From the NCBI GenBank assembly GCA_964651245.1, contig CAZYVI010000007.1:62001-126000 (forward strand): a stretch of 64,000 bases of DNA, read 5' to 3'. The translations under genes were made by a program, and so were the position numbers. This stretch comes from Avedoeria sp964651245 (GTDB lineage: Bacteria; Chloroflexota; Anaerolineae; Epilineales; Epilineaceae). The notes below the pieces were generated by a model. The model was not told the origin of the DNA and made no database searches. It worked only from the letters and a program-made list of their open reading frames with translations. Shown piece by piece: positions 1 to 7,369 of this stretch (its first letter is position 1; every line of letters starts with the position of its first letter).

Positions 1-465
1 CGTGGCGACCGGATGGCTGCCCGAGGCGAAGAAGTCGTCGCCGGTCAGGTGCTTCTCGAGGCGCACGTTGCCGCCGTCGGCGGCGTCGCAGCCCACCGAC
101 GCCACGTCGACGGTGAAGCGCAGCGTCGCCGTCGCCGGCGTGCCGTCGCCGGGATCGAGCGACCCCTTCCAGCTGGCGAACGAGCAGTCGTGGGTGCGGG
201 TGACCTTGCTGGCGACGAAGCCGATCGACCCACTGAGCGGGATGGCCGCCGCCGGCGGCGCGTCCGCGACGGCGTCCACGGCGGCGGGCGCCGCATCGAC
301 GGCCGGCTGGCCGTCGGCCGGGCCCGCCTCGGCGTCGGCCGGTGCGGCCACGCTGGGCTCGGAGACGACGGCCGCCGGGGCGTCGTCGGCGGGGTTGGGC
401 GCGCAGCCGACGAGAGCGAGCGGCGCGCCGAGGGCGGCCCACAGGGCCAGGGTGTGGCATCGCAT
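1..465 (-). CDS. YceI-family lipoprotein (C-terminus beyond window)
   Basis: This frame is open from a start at 465 to the window edge, so only the first 155 residues are visible. A GAAAGG Shine-Dalgarno sequence lies about 9 nt before the ATG. Residues 1-21 form a lipoprotein signal peptide with lipobox LVGC (Cys21), followed by an Ala/Pro/Asp-rich spacer to about residue 78. From residue 80 the sequence matches the start of the YceI lipocalin-like fold: a GFVASKVTRTH strand, a Thr/Val-rich strand ending VDVASVG, then the family's 'hL...dFF' signature (EKHLTGDDFFASG). YceI proteins bind isoprenoid-like lipids in a beta-barrel. An outward-facing, lipid-anchored role is inferred. The rest of the barrel is missing because of the window cut, not because the gene is broken. 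Confidence 0.82.
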   Translation of the reverse strand, partial: MRCHTLALWAALGAPLALVGCAPNPADDAPAAVVSEPSVAAPADAEAGPADGQPAVDAAPAAVDAVADAPPAAAIPLSGSIGFVASKVTRTHDCSFASWKGSLDPGDGTPATATLRFTVDVASVGCDAADGGNVRLEKHLTGDDFFASGSHPVAT

Positions 466-566
466 CGGGCAAGACCTTTCGTCCGTGGGGGGCGGATTCG
501 GGTGATGGGGCGATGGATTGACGCCGCAAGCCGTCCATACGAACATGACGCGCCGCGACGCACCGG

Positions 567-596
567 AGTGTAGCGCAGCGTTTGTTGTCCATGCAA
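567..596 (-). promoter_or_regulatory. Candidate sigma-70-type promoter for the YceI lipoprotein gene
   Basis: Read on the minus strand, TTGCAT (591-596) and TACACT (567-572) are separated by 18 nt. Transcription would begin near 560, giving a leader of about 95 nt before the ATG at 465. This is a sequence match only. Confidence 0.45.
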
Positions 597-624
597 CTAT
601 CGTGAGGCCCCGCGCAGCTGCCCG

Positions 625-2565
625 ATGTCCGACGAGCCCTCCCTCGAGCCCCTGAGCGCGGCGGGTCGCGGCCCGACCTTCGCGTCGATCGTGACGCGTC
701 GATTGTCGCGGCGTGCCCTCCTGCGCGACACGGTGCTCTCCGGCTTGACCATCTACCTGCCGCGGGTCTTCCACGGCGCGCCAGCGCCGGCCGAGAGCCG
801 CCTGGCCTTCGGCCATGTCGGCTCGACCACGGGCGACACGATGGCCGTGGCCGACGGCCACACGGCGACGGTGCTGCTGCGCTGGGGCGACCCGGTGGTC
901 CCCGGCGCGCCGCCCTGGACGCCGTCGGCCCAGACGGCTGCGGCCCAGGCGCAGCAGTTCGGCTACAACTGCGACTACGTCGGCTTCCTGCCGCTGCCGC
1001 GCGGCAGCGAGTCGTCGCAGCGCGCGCTGCTGGTGGTGAACCATGAGTACACGAACCCCGAGCTGATGTTCGAGGGCTACGTGGGCGGCGCACCGACGGC
1101 GGACCAAGTCGCGGTCCAGCTGGCGGCGTTGGGCCTGTCGATCGTCGAGGTCGAGCGCGGCGCCGACGGCTGGCGGGTCATCGGCGACAGCCCGTTCAAC
1201 CGCCGCATCACCGGCACGACGCCGTGCACGCTCACCGGTCCGGCCGCCGGCCATCCGCTGCTGGCCACCGGCGCCGACCCGGCGGGTCGAACCGTCGCCG
1301 GCACGTTCGCGAACTGCTCGTCCGGGCGCACGCCGTGGGGCACGGTGCTGTCGGCCGAGGAGAACTTTCACGACGCCTTCGGCGGGCGTGCCGGGCTGCG
1401 GCCGCTGAGCGACGACCTGCTGAACCACGCCCGCACCGGCATCGCCACCGGTCGATCGAAGTGGTCGTGGGAGCGACACGAGCCCCGCTTCGACGTGTCG
1501 CGGCACCCGCACGAGCCGTATCGCTTCGGGTGGGTGGTCGAGGTCGACCCCTACGATCCGACGTGGGTGCCGCGCAAGCGCACGGCGCTGGGCCGGATGC
1601 GGCGCGAGGCCGCCAACAGCGTCGTCGCCAGCGGCGGGCAGTTGGCGCTGTACTCCGGCGACGACATCGCCTTCGAGTACATTTACAAGTTCGTGACGCG
1701 CCAGCGGTTCGACCCGCGCGACCGCCGCGCCAACCGCGATCTGCTCGACGACGGCACGCTGTTCACGGCGCGCTTCAACGCGAACGGCACCGGCGACTGG
1801 CTGCCGCTGGTCCACGGCGTCGGCCCGCTGACGGCGGCCAACGGCTTTCCGTCGCAGGCCGAGGTCTGCATCCACACCCTCAAGGCCGCCGACCTGGTGG
1901 GCGCCACGAAGATGGACCGGCCCGAGGACATCGAGATCGCGCCCGATGGCACGGTGTACGTGGCGCTGACGAAGAACCCGCTGCGCGGCACCGCCGGCCA
2001 GCCGCCGCCCGACGACGCCAACCCGCGACCCCTGAACAAGCACGGGCACGTGATCGAGATCTTCGAGGCCGGCAACGACCACGCCGGGCGCCGCTTTCGC
2101 TGGCGGCTGTTCCTGGTGTGCGGCGACCCGCGCGACCCCGACACGTACTTCGCGGGCTATCCAGCCGCCCAGGGCCTGTCGCGCATCAGCTGCCCCGACA
2201 ACCTGGCGTTCGACCACGCCGGCAACCTCTGGATCGCGACCGACGGCCAGCCCGAGACGTTCGGCATCAACGACGGCCTGTTCGTCGTGCCGACCGAGGG
2301 GCCGGAGCGTGGGCGGGTGCGCCGCTTCTTCAGCGCCGTTGCCGGCGCCGAGGTCACCGGCCACGCCTTCACCCCCGACGACGCCGCGCTGTTCCTGAGC
2401 ATCCAACACCCGGGCGAGGGCAGCGACCTCTCGGCGCCGTCGAGCCGCTTTCCGGACCGCGCGCTGCCGCCGCGACCGTCCGTACTCGTCCTCGAGCACG
2501 TCGAGCGCCGGCCGATCGGCAGCGCGGCGCCGGCGGCGGGCGCAACCGTGACCCCTACGGGCTAG
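625..2565 (+). CDS. PhoX-family (DUF839) secreted phosphatase
   Basis: The 646-residue product fits the usual length of PhoX proteins, calcium/iron-dependent alkaline phosphatases exported by the Tat system that release phosphate from phosphoesters. Residues 1-50 carry a twin-arginine signal (SRRALLRDT followed by a hydrophobic stretch). Family hallmarks follow: an N-terminal FGYNCDYVGFLPL segment, VVNHEYTNPELMF, the metal-site region GRTPWGTVLSAEENF, and the late ISCPDNLAFDHAGNLWIATDGQ blade. Spacing to the next plus-strand gene is 34 nt, but that gene has its own -10 box. The upstream sequence has TATCGT at 598-603 and a GAGG at 604-607 rather far from the ATG, so the leader is probably short. 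No Pho box was recognised. Confidence is high for the family, less for the exact substrate. Confidence 0.88.
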   Translation: MSDEPSLEPLSAAGRGPTFASIVTRRLSRRALLRDTVLSGLTIYLPRVFHGAPAPAESRLAFGHVGSTTGDTMAVADGHTATVLLRWGDPVVPGAPPWTPSAQTAAAQAQQFGYNCDYVGFLPLPRGSESSQRALLVVNHEYTNPELMFEGYVGGAPTADQVAVQLAALGLSIVEVERGADGWRVIGDSPFNRRITGTTPCTLTGPAAGHPLLATGADPAGRTVAGTFANCSSGRTPWGTVLSAEENFHDAFGGRAGLRPLSDDLLNHARTGIATGRSKWSWERHEPRFDVSRHPHEPYRFGWVVEVDPYDPTWVPRKRTALGRMRREAANSVVASGGQLALYSGDDIAFEYIYKFVTRQRFDPRDRRANRDLLDDGTLFTARFNANGTGDWLPLVHGVGPLTAANGFPSQAEVCIHTLKAADLVGATKMDRPEDIEIAPDGTVYVALTKNPLRGTAGQPPPDDANPRPLNKHGHVIEIFEAGNDHAGRRFRWRLFLVCGDPRDPDTYFAGYPAAQGLSRISCPDNLAFDHAGNLWIATDGQPETFGINDGLFVVPTEGPERGRVRRFFSAVAGAEVTGHAFTPDDAALFLSIQHPGEGSDLSAPSSRFPDRALPPRPSVLVLEHVERRPIGSAAPAAGATVTPTG

Positions 2566-2585
2566 GAGCGAGACCGCGACCGGGC

Positions 2586-2591
2586 TAGAAT
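2586..2591 (+). promoter_or_regulatory. -10 box (TAGAAT) for a probably leaderless rmlC mRNA
   Basis: TAGAAT ends 8 nt before the ATG at 2600. No Shine-Dalgarno sequence lies between, so transcription is expected to start at or within a nucleotide or two of the start codon. No clear -35 is present. Confidence 0.45.
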
Positions 2592-2599
2592 CGCCGGCC

Positions 2600-3157
2600 A
2601 TGAAGGTGATCGCGACCGACCTGCCGGGCGTCCTCATCCTCGAGCCGCGCGTCTTCCGCGACGGGCGCGGCTGGTTCGGCGAGTCGTGGCGCCGCGAGCG
2701 CTACGCCGAGGCCGGGCTGCCGGCCGAGTTCGTCCAGGACAACGTCTCGCGGTCGTCGCGCGGCGTGTTGCGCGGCCTCCATCTCCAGAACCCGCGGCCG
2801 CAGGGCAAGCTGGTGACGGTGCTCGACGGTCTGGTCTGGGACGTGGCCGTCGACCTGCGGGCCGGCTCGCCGCACTTCGGCCGCTGGACGGCCGTCGAGC
2901 TCTGCGGCGACACGCTGCGGCAGTTCTGGGTGCCGCCCGGCTTCGGCCACGGCTTCGTCGTGCTCAGCGCCGAGGCGGTCTTCAGCTACAAGTGCACCGA
3001 CGTCTACGACGCCGCGGCCGAGTTCGGCGTCCGCTACGACGACCCCGACCTGGCCATCCCGTGGCCGATGGGCGCGCCCCTGCTGTCCGCCAAGGACGAC
3101 GCGCTGCCGCGGCTGCGCGACATCCCACGCGAGCGGCTCGTGCCGTACGCCGGCTAG
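2600..3157 (+). CDS. rfbC: dTDP-4-dehydrorhamnose 3,5-epimerase (RmlC)
   Basis: RmlC converts dTDP-4-keto-6-deoxyglucose to dTDP-4-keto-L-rhamnose in the cytoplasmic dTDP-rhamnose pathway. The 185-residue length is typical. Visible signatures are GVLRGLHLQ with the catalytic base His61, QGKLVTVLDG with Lys70, DVAVDLRAGSPHFGRW, the cupin segment QFWVPPGFGHGFVVLS, and YKCTDVYD with Tyr130. A Ser-Ala-Lys-Asp near residue 166 matches the conserved LSxKD. RmlA, RmlB and RmlD are not in the window. The next gene begins 9 nt downstream and is probably co-transcribed. Confidence 0.93.
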   Translation: MKVIATDLPGVLILEPRVFRDGRGWFGESWRRERYAEAGLPAEFVQDNVSRSSRGVLRGLHLQNPRPQGKLVTVLDGLVWDVAVDLRAGSPHFGRWTAVELCGDTLRQFWVPPGFGHGFVVLSAEAVFSYKCTDVYDAAAEFGVRYDDPDLAIPWPMGAPLLSAKDDALPRLRDIPRERLVPYAG

Positions 3158-3165
3158 GCCCGCGC

Positions 3166-4125
3166 ATGGCAGGCTCGACCCCCACGCCGCCGGGCGAGAC
3201 GGAGCCGTCCAGCCACTTGGCGCGGGCCCGCGTCATCATGGAGGCGACGCCGCCGCTCGTGCAGCACCAGGACAAGGCGTACGCCATCCTGGAGCACTGC
3301 TTGCGGGCCTACACGCGCTTCGACGCCCTCTCGGTGCCCGACATCCAGGACGACGGCGAGTTCCACCGCAGCGTCGAGCGCGTCGGCAACCTCGACTTTG
3401 CGCGCTGGCTGCAATCCCAGGCCGACAAGCCGCTGTCCCTCTACCGCGTCAGCGTGGCGACCGAGGCCGGCCCGTTCCACGATTGGCTCGACGTGGCCGA
3501 GGCGATGGGCGTGCGCGACATCGTCCTCGTCGGCGGCGACGCGTCGCACAAGCGCTACGGCGCCGGGGCGCTGGACATCGCCCGCGCGGCCGCGATCGCC
3601 CGCGGCCGCGGCTTCCACTGCGGCGGCATCATCATCCCGACCCGCCGCCGCGAGTTCGTGCCGCGCCCGGCCGGGCACGACGAGCTGGCGCGCCTGCAGC
3701 AGAAGATCGCCGACGCCCGTCTGTCGTTCTACACGACGCAGCTGCTCTACGAGGGCGAGTGGATGAGCTGCTTGCTGCTGGACATGGTGCGGGCGATCCC
3801 GCTGGCGCAGTTCCCCAAGATCTTCCTGACCTTCTCGCCGTTCGTCGGCGAGGACGACCTGAACTTCGCGATGCGGGCCCTGGGCGTCTACGTCCCGCGC
3901 GACGTCGAGCGCACGCTGCGCGGCTCGCGCAGCATGGTCGAGGCGTCGATCGCTCAGCTGACCTTGGTCTGGGAGCGGCTGTCGACCTTCGCCAGCGAGA
4001 TCGGGATCCCCGGCGACCGCCTGGGCATCAACGTCGAGTACCTGAACTCGCGCAACCCGCGCAACGTCCGCGCGGCGTTCGAGCTGGCCGAGGAATTCGG
4101 GCGGCTCCTGGGCGTCAACGGCTAG
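3166..4125 (+). CDS. Methylenetetrahydrofolate reductase-like TIM-barrel protein
   Basis: The 319-residue product resembles the MTHFR catalytic domain, an FAD enzyme that reduces 5,10-methylene-THF to 5-methyl-THF. VIMEATPP places Glu26 where MetF has its catalytic glutamate in 'sFEffPP'. RDIVLVGGDASHKRYG matches the strand carrying the flavin-contacting Asp. GGIIIPTRR followed by LQQKIADARLSFYTTQLLYE matches the C-terminal 'K...G..F..TQ' barrel region. It is more divergent than canonical MetF, so a related FAD-independent or specialised reductase is possible. The start at 3166 is the first ATG after the rmlC stop at 3157. The Shine-Dalgarno is weak, suggesting translational coupling, and a later ATG at 3238 is an alternative. 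Confidence 0.72.
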   Translation: MAGSTPTPPGETEPSSHLARARVIMEATPPLVQHQDKAYAILEHCLRAYTRFDALSVPDIQDDGEFHRSVERVGNLDFARWLQSQADKPLSLYRVSVATEAGPFHDWLDVAEAMGVRDIVLVGGDASHKRYGAGALDIARAAAIARGRGFHCGGIIIPTRRREFVPRPAGHDELARLQQKIADARLSFYTTQLLYEGEWMSCLLLDMVRAIPLAQFPKIFLTFSPFVGEDDLNFAMRALGVYVPRDVERTLRGSRSMVEASIAQLTLVWERLSTFASEIGIPGDRLGINVEYLNSRNPRNVRAAFELAEEFGRLLGVNG

Positions 4126-4170
4126 TGCGTCGCCGCCCGGCGCGCCCGACGGCGCGGGCCGCGGTCGGCG

Positions 4171-7100
4171 CTACCGCCGGCGGGTGTAGCGCAGCAGCGT
4201 CGGCAGCAGCGCCCGGCACGGCGCGCCAGGCCCGCAGCGGTCGGCGCCCGTCGGCGATGCGGCCGGCGGCGGCGTGGCGGCCGTGGCGGTGGCAGACGCG
4301 CCGGGCCGCGGCGTGGCCTCGGCCGTGGGCGTCGCGGACGCGCCCGGGTCGACGCCGGTCGGCGACGGCGACGCGCTCGGGGCGGTCGGCGTGTTCTGCG
4401 GGCCCCCGTCGACGGTCGGGCTCGCGCTGGCGGTCGGGGTCGTCGAGGCGGTCGGGGTCGCCGACGGGGTGAGCGTCGGGGCCGCGGTCGGGACGAACGG
4501 GGTCGGCGTCGGCGGCGGGGCGACGTCCTCGGCGTACACCGCGGCGCCGTGCAGGAGCGTGCCGACCCAGACGCGGCGGCCGTCGGCGCGGACGGTGGTG
4601 ACCTGGTTCGACGGCAGCGGGCTGTCGTCGGGCGTGACGGCCGTCCATCGCTCGCCGTCGAGGAGCTTGACGCCGCCCGTCGACGGCACGACGCCGCGGC
4701 CGTGGCGATGGGTCCCGACCCAGAGCCGGCCGACCGCGTCGACGGCGAGGCTGCTGACGAGCCCGTCGTTGAGCCAGCGGGTGCCCTGCCAATCGCGCGC
4801 CCGGCACGTCTCGAGCGGACAGCGGTCGAGCTGGGCGTGGACGTTCTCGCCGCGCGGCCAATGGAACACGCTGCCGATCGTCGACCAGCCGCCGGCCCAC
4901 ACCGCGCCGCGGCCGCGGTCGACGGCGATGGCGCCGTAGACGCCGTAGTCGCCGAAGGCCTGCATCGTCGAGCCGCTGTCCTTCTTCGTCCACGACCGCC
5001 AGCGCTGGCCGTCCCAGCGCGCCACGCCGCCGCCGGCGACGACGATCTGGTCCGGCCGGCCCGGCCCGATCGGCACCCGGCGCTCGACCGGGTAGTGCGC
5101 CGTCCAGACGTCGCCCGTGGCAGGGTCCACGGCCAGGTCGCTCACGCCGTTGCCGGCGTTGAAGTCCGCGGTGACGGTGTGGGCGCGCCAGGCGCCGCTC
5201 GAAGGGTCGAGGACCACCAGCCCGACGCCGGTCGACACCAGGTTGCCCACGGCGGTCCAGACGCGGCCGACGGCGTCGACCTCGACGGCCACCGCCTCGC
5301 GGTAGGGCAGCGGGCTGTTCGTCGGATCGAACACCTGCCATGCGCCGCCCTGGACGCGCGATAGGCCGCCGTCCTGCCAGCAGTCGGGGTACCGGGCGCA
5401 GCTCGGCGGGCTGCCGGTGAGCTGGTAGAGGCGGTCGTCGCGCAGGGCCGCCAGCCAGACGTCGTCGGCGCCGCGTACCGCCAGCTGCGACGTCCGGTCG
5501 CCGGCCGGGCCGCGCCGGAGGCGGGTGACGTCGGCGTCGGCCGCGACGTCGGCCGCCAGCGTCGGCGAGACGGTCAGGCGCCCGGTTGCGCCGTCGCCGG
5601 CGGGGGCGAACGCCATGACGTGGTGGATCGTGTCGTCGCCGCCGAAGCGGGCCAGGTCGACGGCGTCGGGAAACGCCGCCTCGAATGCCGCCGCATCCCC
5701 GAGGTCCACCGCGACCGTGGCGCTGCCGGCCGCGGCGGGCGCCGCGATGCGGGCGGGCGTCCCGGCGTCGGCGAAGGCCCGCCACCCCGTCCAACGGCCC
5801 GTGCTGGCCTGCCAGCGGGCCACGCCGCGGTTGCGGGTGGCGAACCACGTCACGTCGCCGCTCGGCTCGTCGGCCACGGCCGTGATCTGGTTGCTCGGCA
5901 GACCGCGGTCGGCGGTGCGGTAGGCTCGCCAGCGCCAGCCGCTGTCGATGGGCTCGGCGCGCCAGACCCCGTCGCCGTCGCCGTTGCGCAGGTCGACCGT
6001 GCCAACGATCGGGCCATCGGCGTCGACCGCGAGCGCGCTCGCCCGGCGGTCGCGGTTCGGACCGCTTCCGATGTCGAGCCGCGTGTAGACGTCATCGGAG
6101 TCGAACCAGCTCGGCGAGCCCGGCGAGTCGTCGAACGTGCCGCGCGGGTCGAGGACGACGAGGCCGAGGCTGGTGTCGGTGCCTTCGCCTTGGCTCAGCC
6201 AGACGCGGCCGGTGGTCGGATCGACGGCGACGGCGAGCACGACGTTGCCGGCCAGGCCCGGGTTGGCCGGATCGGGCCGGCCACGCGGCTTGACATAATA
6301 CGCCTGGCCGCTGCTGCAAGCCCACGACTGCTCGAAGCCGCGCATGAGCAGCACGCCGTGGCCTTGCGTGCCGACCCACATCCGGCGGTCGGCATCGGCA
6401 GCGAGCGCGGTGATCGAACGGTCGTAGCACGAGGTGTCGGTCGCCGAGGTGGGGTACCACCGGCGCCAGGCGCCGTCGCGGTACGCGGCCAGCCCGCCGC
6501 CGGTCAGGATCCAGTACGCCGTGCTCTTGAGGCAGTCGCCGTCATGGCAGGTGCTGGGATCCCAGGCGTAGTACGGCCGGGTCCCGACCCACAGCGTGCC
6601 CTCGCTGTCGAGCGCGAGCGTGGTGACGTTGTCCGACGGCAGCGTCCGGAAGACGGGGTCGACGCCCGGGTCGCCCGGCGGCGTGGCCAGCTCGGCGCGG
6701 CTGTGCGACGACCACTGGTTGTGCGCCGGGTCGAAGCGGGCGATGCCGCCCGGCGCGAACGCGCCGCTCACCGCGCCGTCCGTCGAGGCCGGGTGCCGCA
6801 GCGCCGGATCCCAGCGCTGGGCGAAGCCGACCCACAACGTGCCGTCGGCCAGCGGCGCCACCGCCGTCACGACCCGCGCCGGCATGCCGGGCGACGTCTC
6901 GGGCGTCACCACCTGCCACTGCCCGCGCTCGGGGATGAACCGCACCAGGCCGCCCCCCGTGGCGGCCCAGACCCCGCCGCCGACCGCGGGCGCGACGTCG
7001 TAGACGGTGTTGTCCGGCAGCGGCGACTGCGGGTGCAGGTACTGGGTGTAGGCGCCGTCCGACAGCGTCCAGCGCACCAGACCCCCGGCCTCGGTGCCGG

Positions 7101-7365
7101 TCCACAGGTCGTCGCCGTCCCGGTGGAGGGCCAGCACCCGGTCGCCGTTGGCCACGGTCTGCCAACTGCCGGGCAGGCTTGCCGGCGGGTCGCTGACCGG
7201 GGCGGCCGTCCCGGAGAAGCGCCCGACGCCGGCGATCGCGAGCGCCAGCGCGGTGGCCTCGAGGATGACGCGCCCCGCCCGCGCCGCCCGCGTGGTCTTG
7301 GCGCTGGCGCCGGCCGTTGCGGCGCGCCCGCCGGTGCCAGCCCGGCGCAACGAAAGGATCTGCAT
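4171..7365 (-). CDS. Secreted two-component-regulator-type beta-propeller with T/P-rich linker and LLP tail
   Basis: The 1064-residue protein has a basic N-terminus and one hydrophobic segment near residues 33-50 (signal anchor or signal peptide). Many Reg_prop-like propeller blades follow, recognisable as repeated 'DxxGxLWVGT...GG...' units such as DSEGTLWVGTRPYY, DADRRMWVGTQGHGV, DAVGRLWVGTHRHG and DGRRVWVGTLLHG. These blades normally form 7-bladed sensor domains. Here no kinase or DNA-binding domain follows. A roughly 100-residue Thr/Pro/Ala/Ser linker leads to the C-terminal tail ALLPTLLRYTRRR. The ATG lies 4 nt after the stop of the upstream glycosyltransferase gene, so it is the last gene of that operon. 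A cell-surface or extracellular function is inferred; the ligand is unknown. Confidence 0.8.
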   Translation of the reverse strand: MQILSLRRAGTGGRAATAGASAKTTRAARAGRVILEATALALAIAGVGRFSGTAAPVSDPPASLPGSWQTVANGDRVLALHRDGDDLWTGTEAGGLVRWTLSDGAYTQYLHPQSPLPDNTVYDVAPAVGGGVWAATGGGLVRFIPERGQWQVVTPETSPGMPARVVTAVAPLADGTLWVGFAQRWDPALRHPASTDGAVSGAFAPGGIARFDPAHNQWSSHSRAELATPPGDPGVDPVFRTLPSDNVTTLALDSEGTLWVGTRPYYAWDPSTCHDGDCLKSTAYWILTGGGLAAYRDGAWRRWYPTSATDTSCYDRSITALAADADRRMWVGTQGHGVLLMRGFEQSWACSSGQAYYVKPRGRPDPANPGLAGNVVLAVAVDPTTGRVWLSQGEGTDTSLGLVVLDPRGTFDDSPGSPSWFDSDDVYTRLDIGSGPNRDRRASALAVDADGPIVGTVDLRNGDGDGVWRAEPIDSGWRWRAYRTADRGLPSNQITAVADEPSGDVTWFATRNRGVARWQASTGRWTGWRAFADAGTPARIAAPAAAGSATVAVDLGDAAAFEAAFPDAVDLARFGGDDTIHHVMAFAPAGDGATGRLTVSPTLAADVAADADVTRLRRGPAGDRTSQLAVRGADDVWLAALRDDRLYQLTGSPPSCARYPDCWQDGGLSRVQGGAWQVFDPTNSPLPYREAVAVEVDAVGRVWTAVGNLVSTGVGLVVLDPSSGAWRAHTVTADFNAGNGVSDLAVDPATGDVWTAHYPVERRVPIGPGRPDQIVVAGGGVARWDGQRWRSWTKKDSGSTMQAFGDYGVYGAIAVDRGRGAVWAGGWSTIGSVFHWPRGENVHAQLDRCPLETCRARDWQGTRWLNDGLVSSLAVDAVGRLWVGTHRHGRGVVPSTGGVKLLDGERWTAVTPDDSPLPSNQVTTVRADGRRVWVGTLLHGAAVYAEDVAPPPTPTPFVPTAAPTLTPSATPTASTTPTASASPTVDGGPQNTPTAPSASPSPTGVDPGASATPTAEATPRPGASATATAATPPPAASPTGADRCGPGAPCRALLPTLLRYTRRR

Positions 7366-7369
7366 CGAC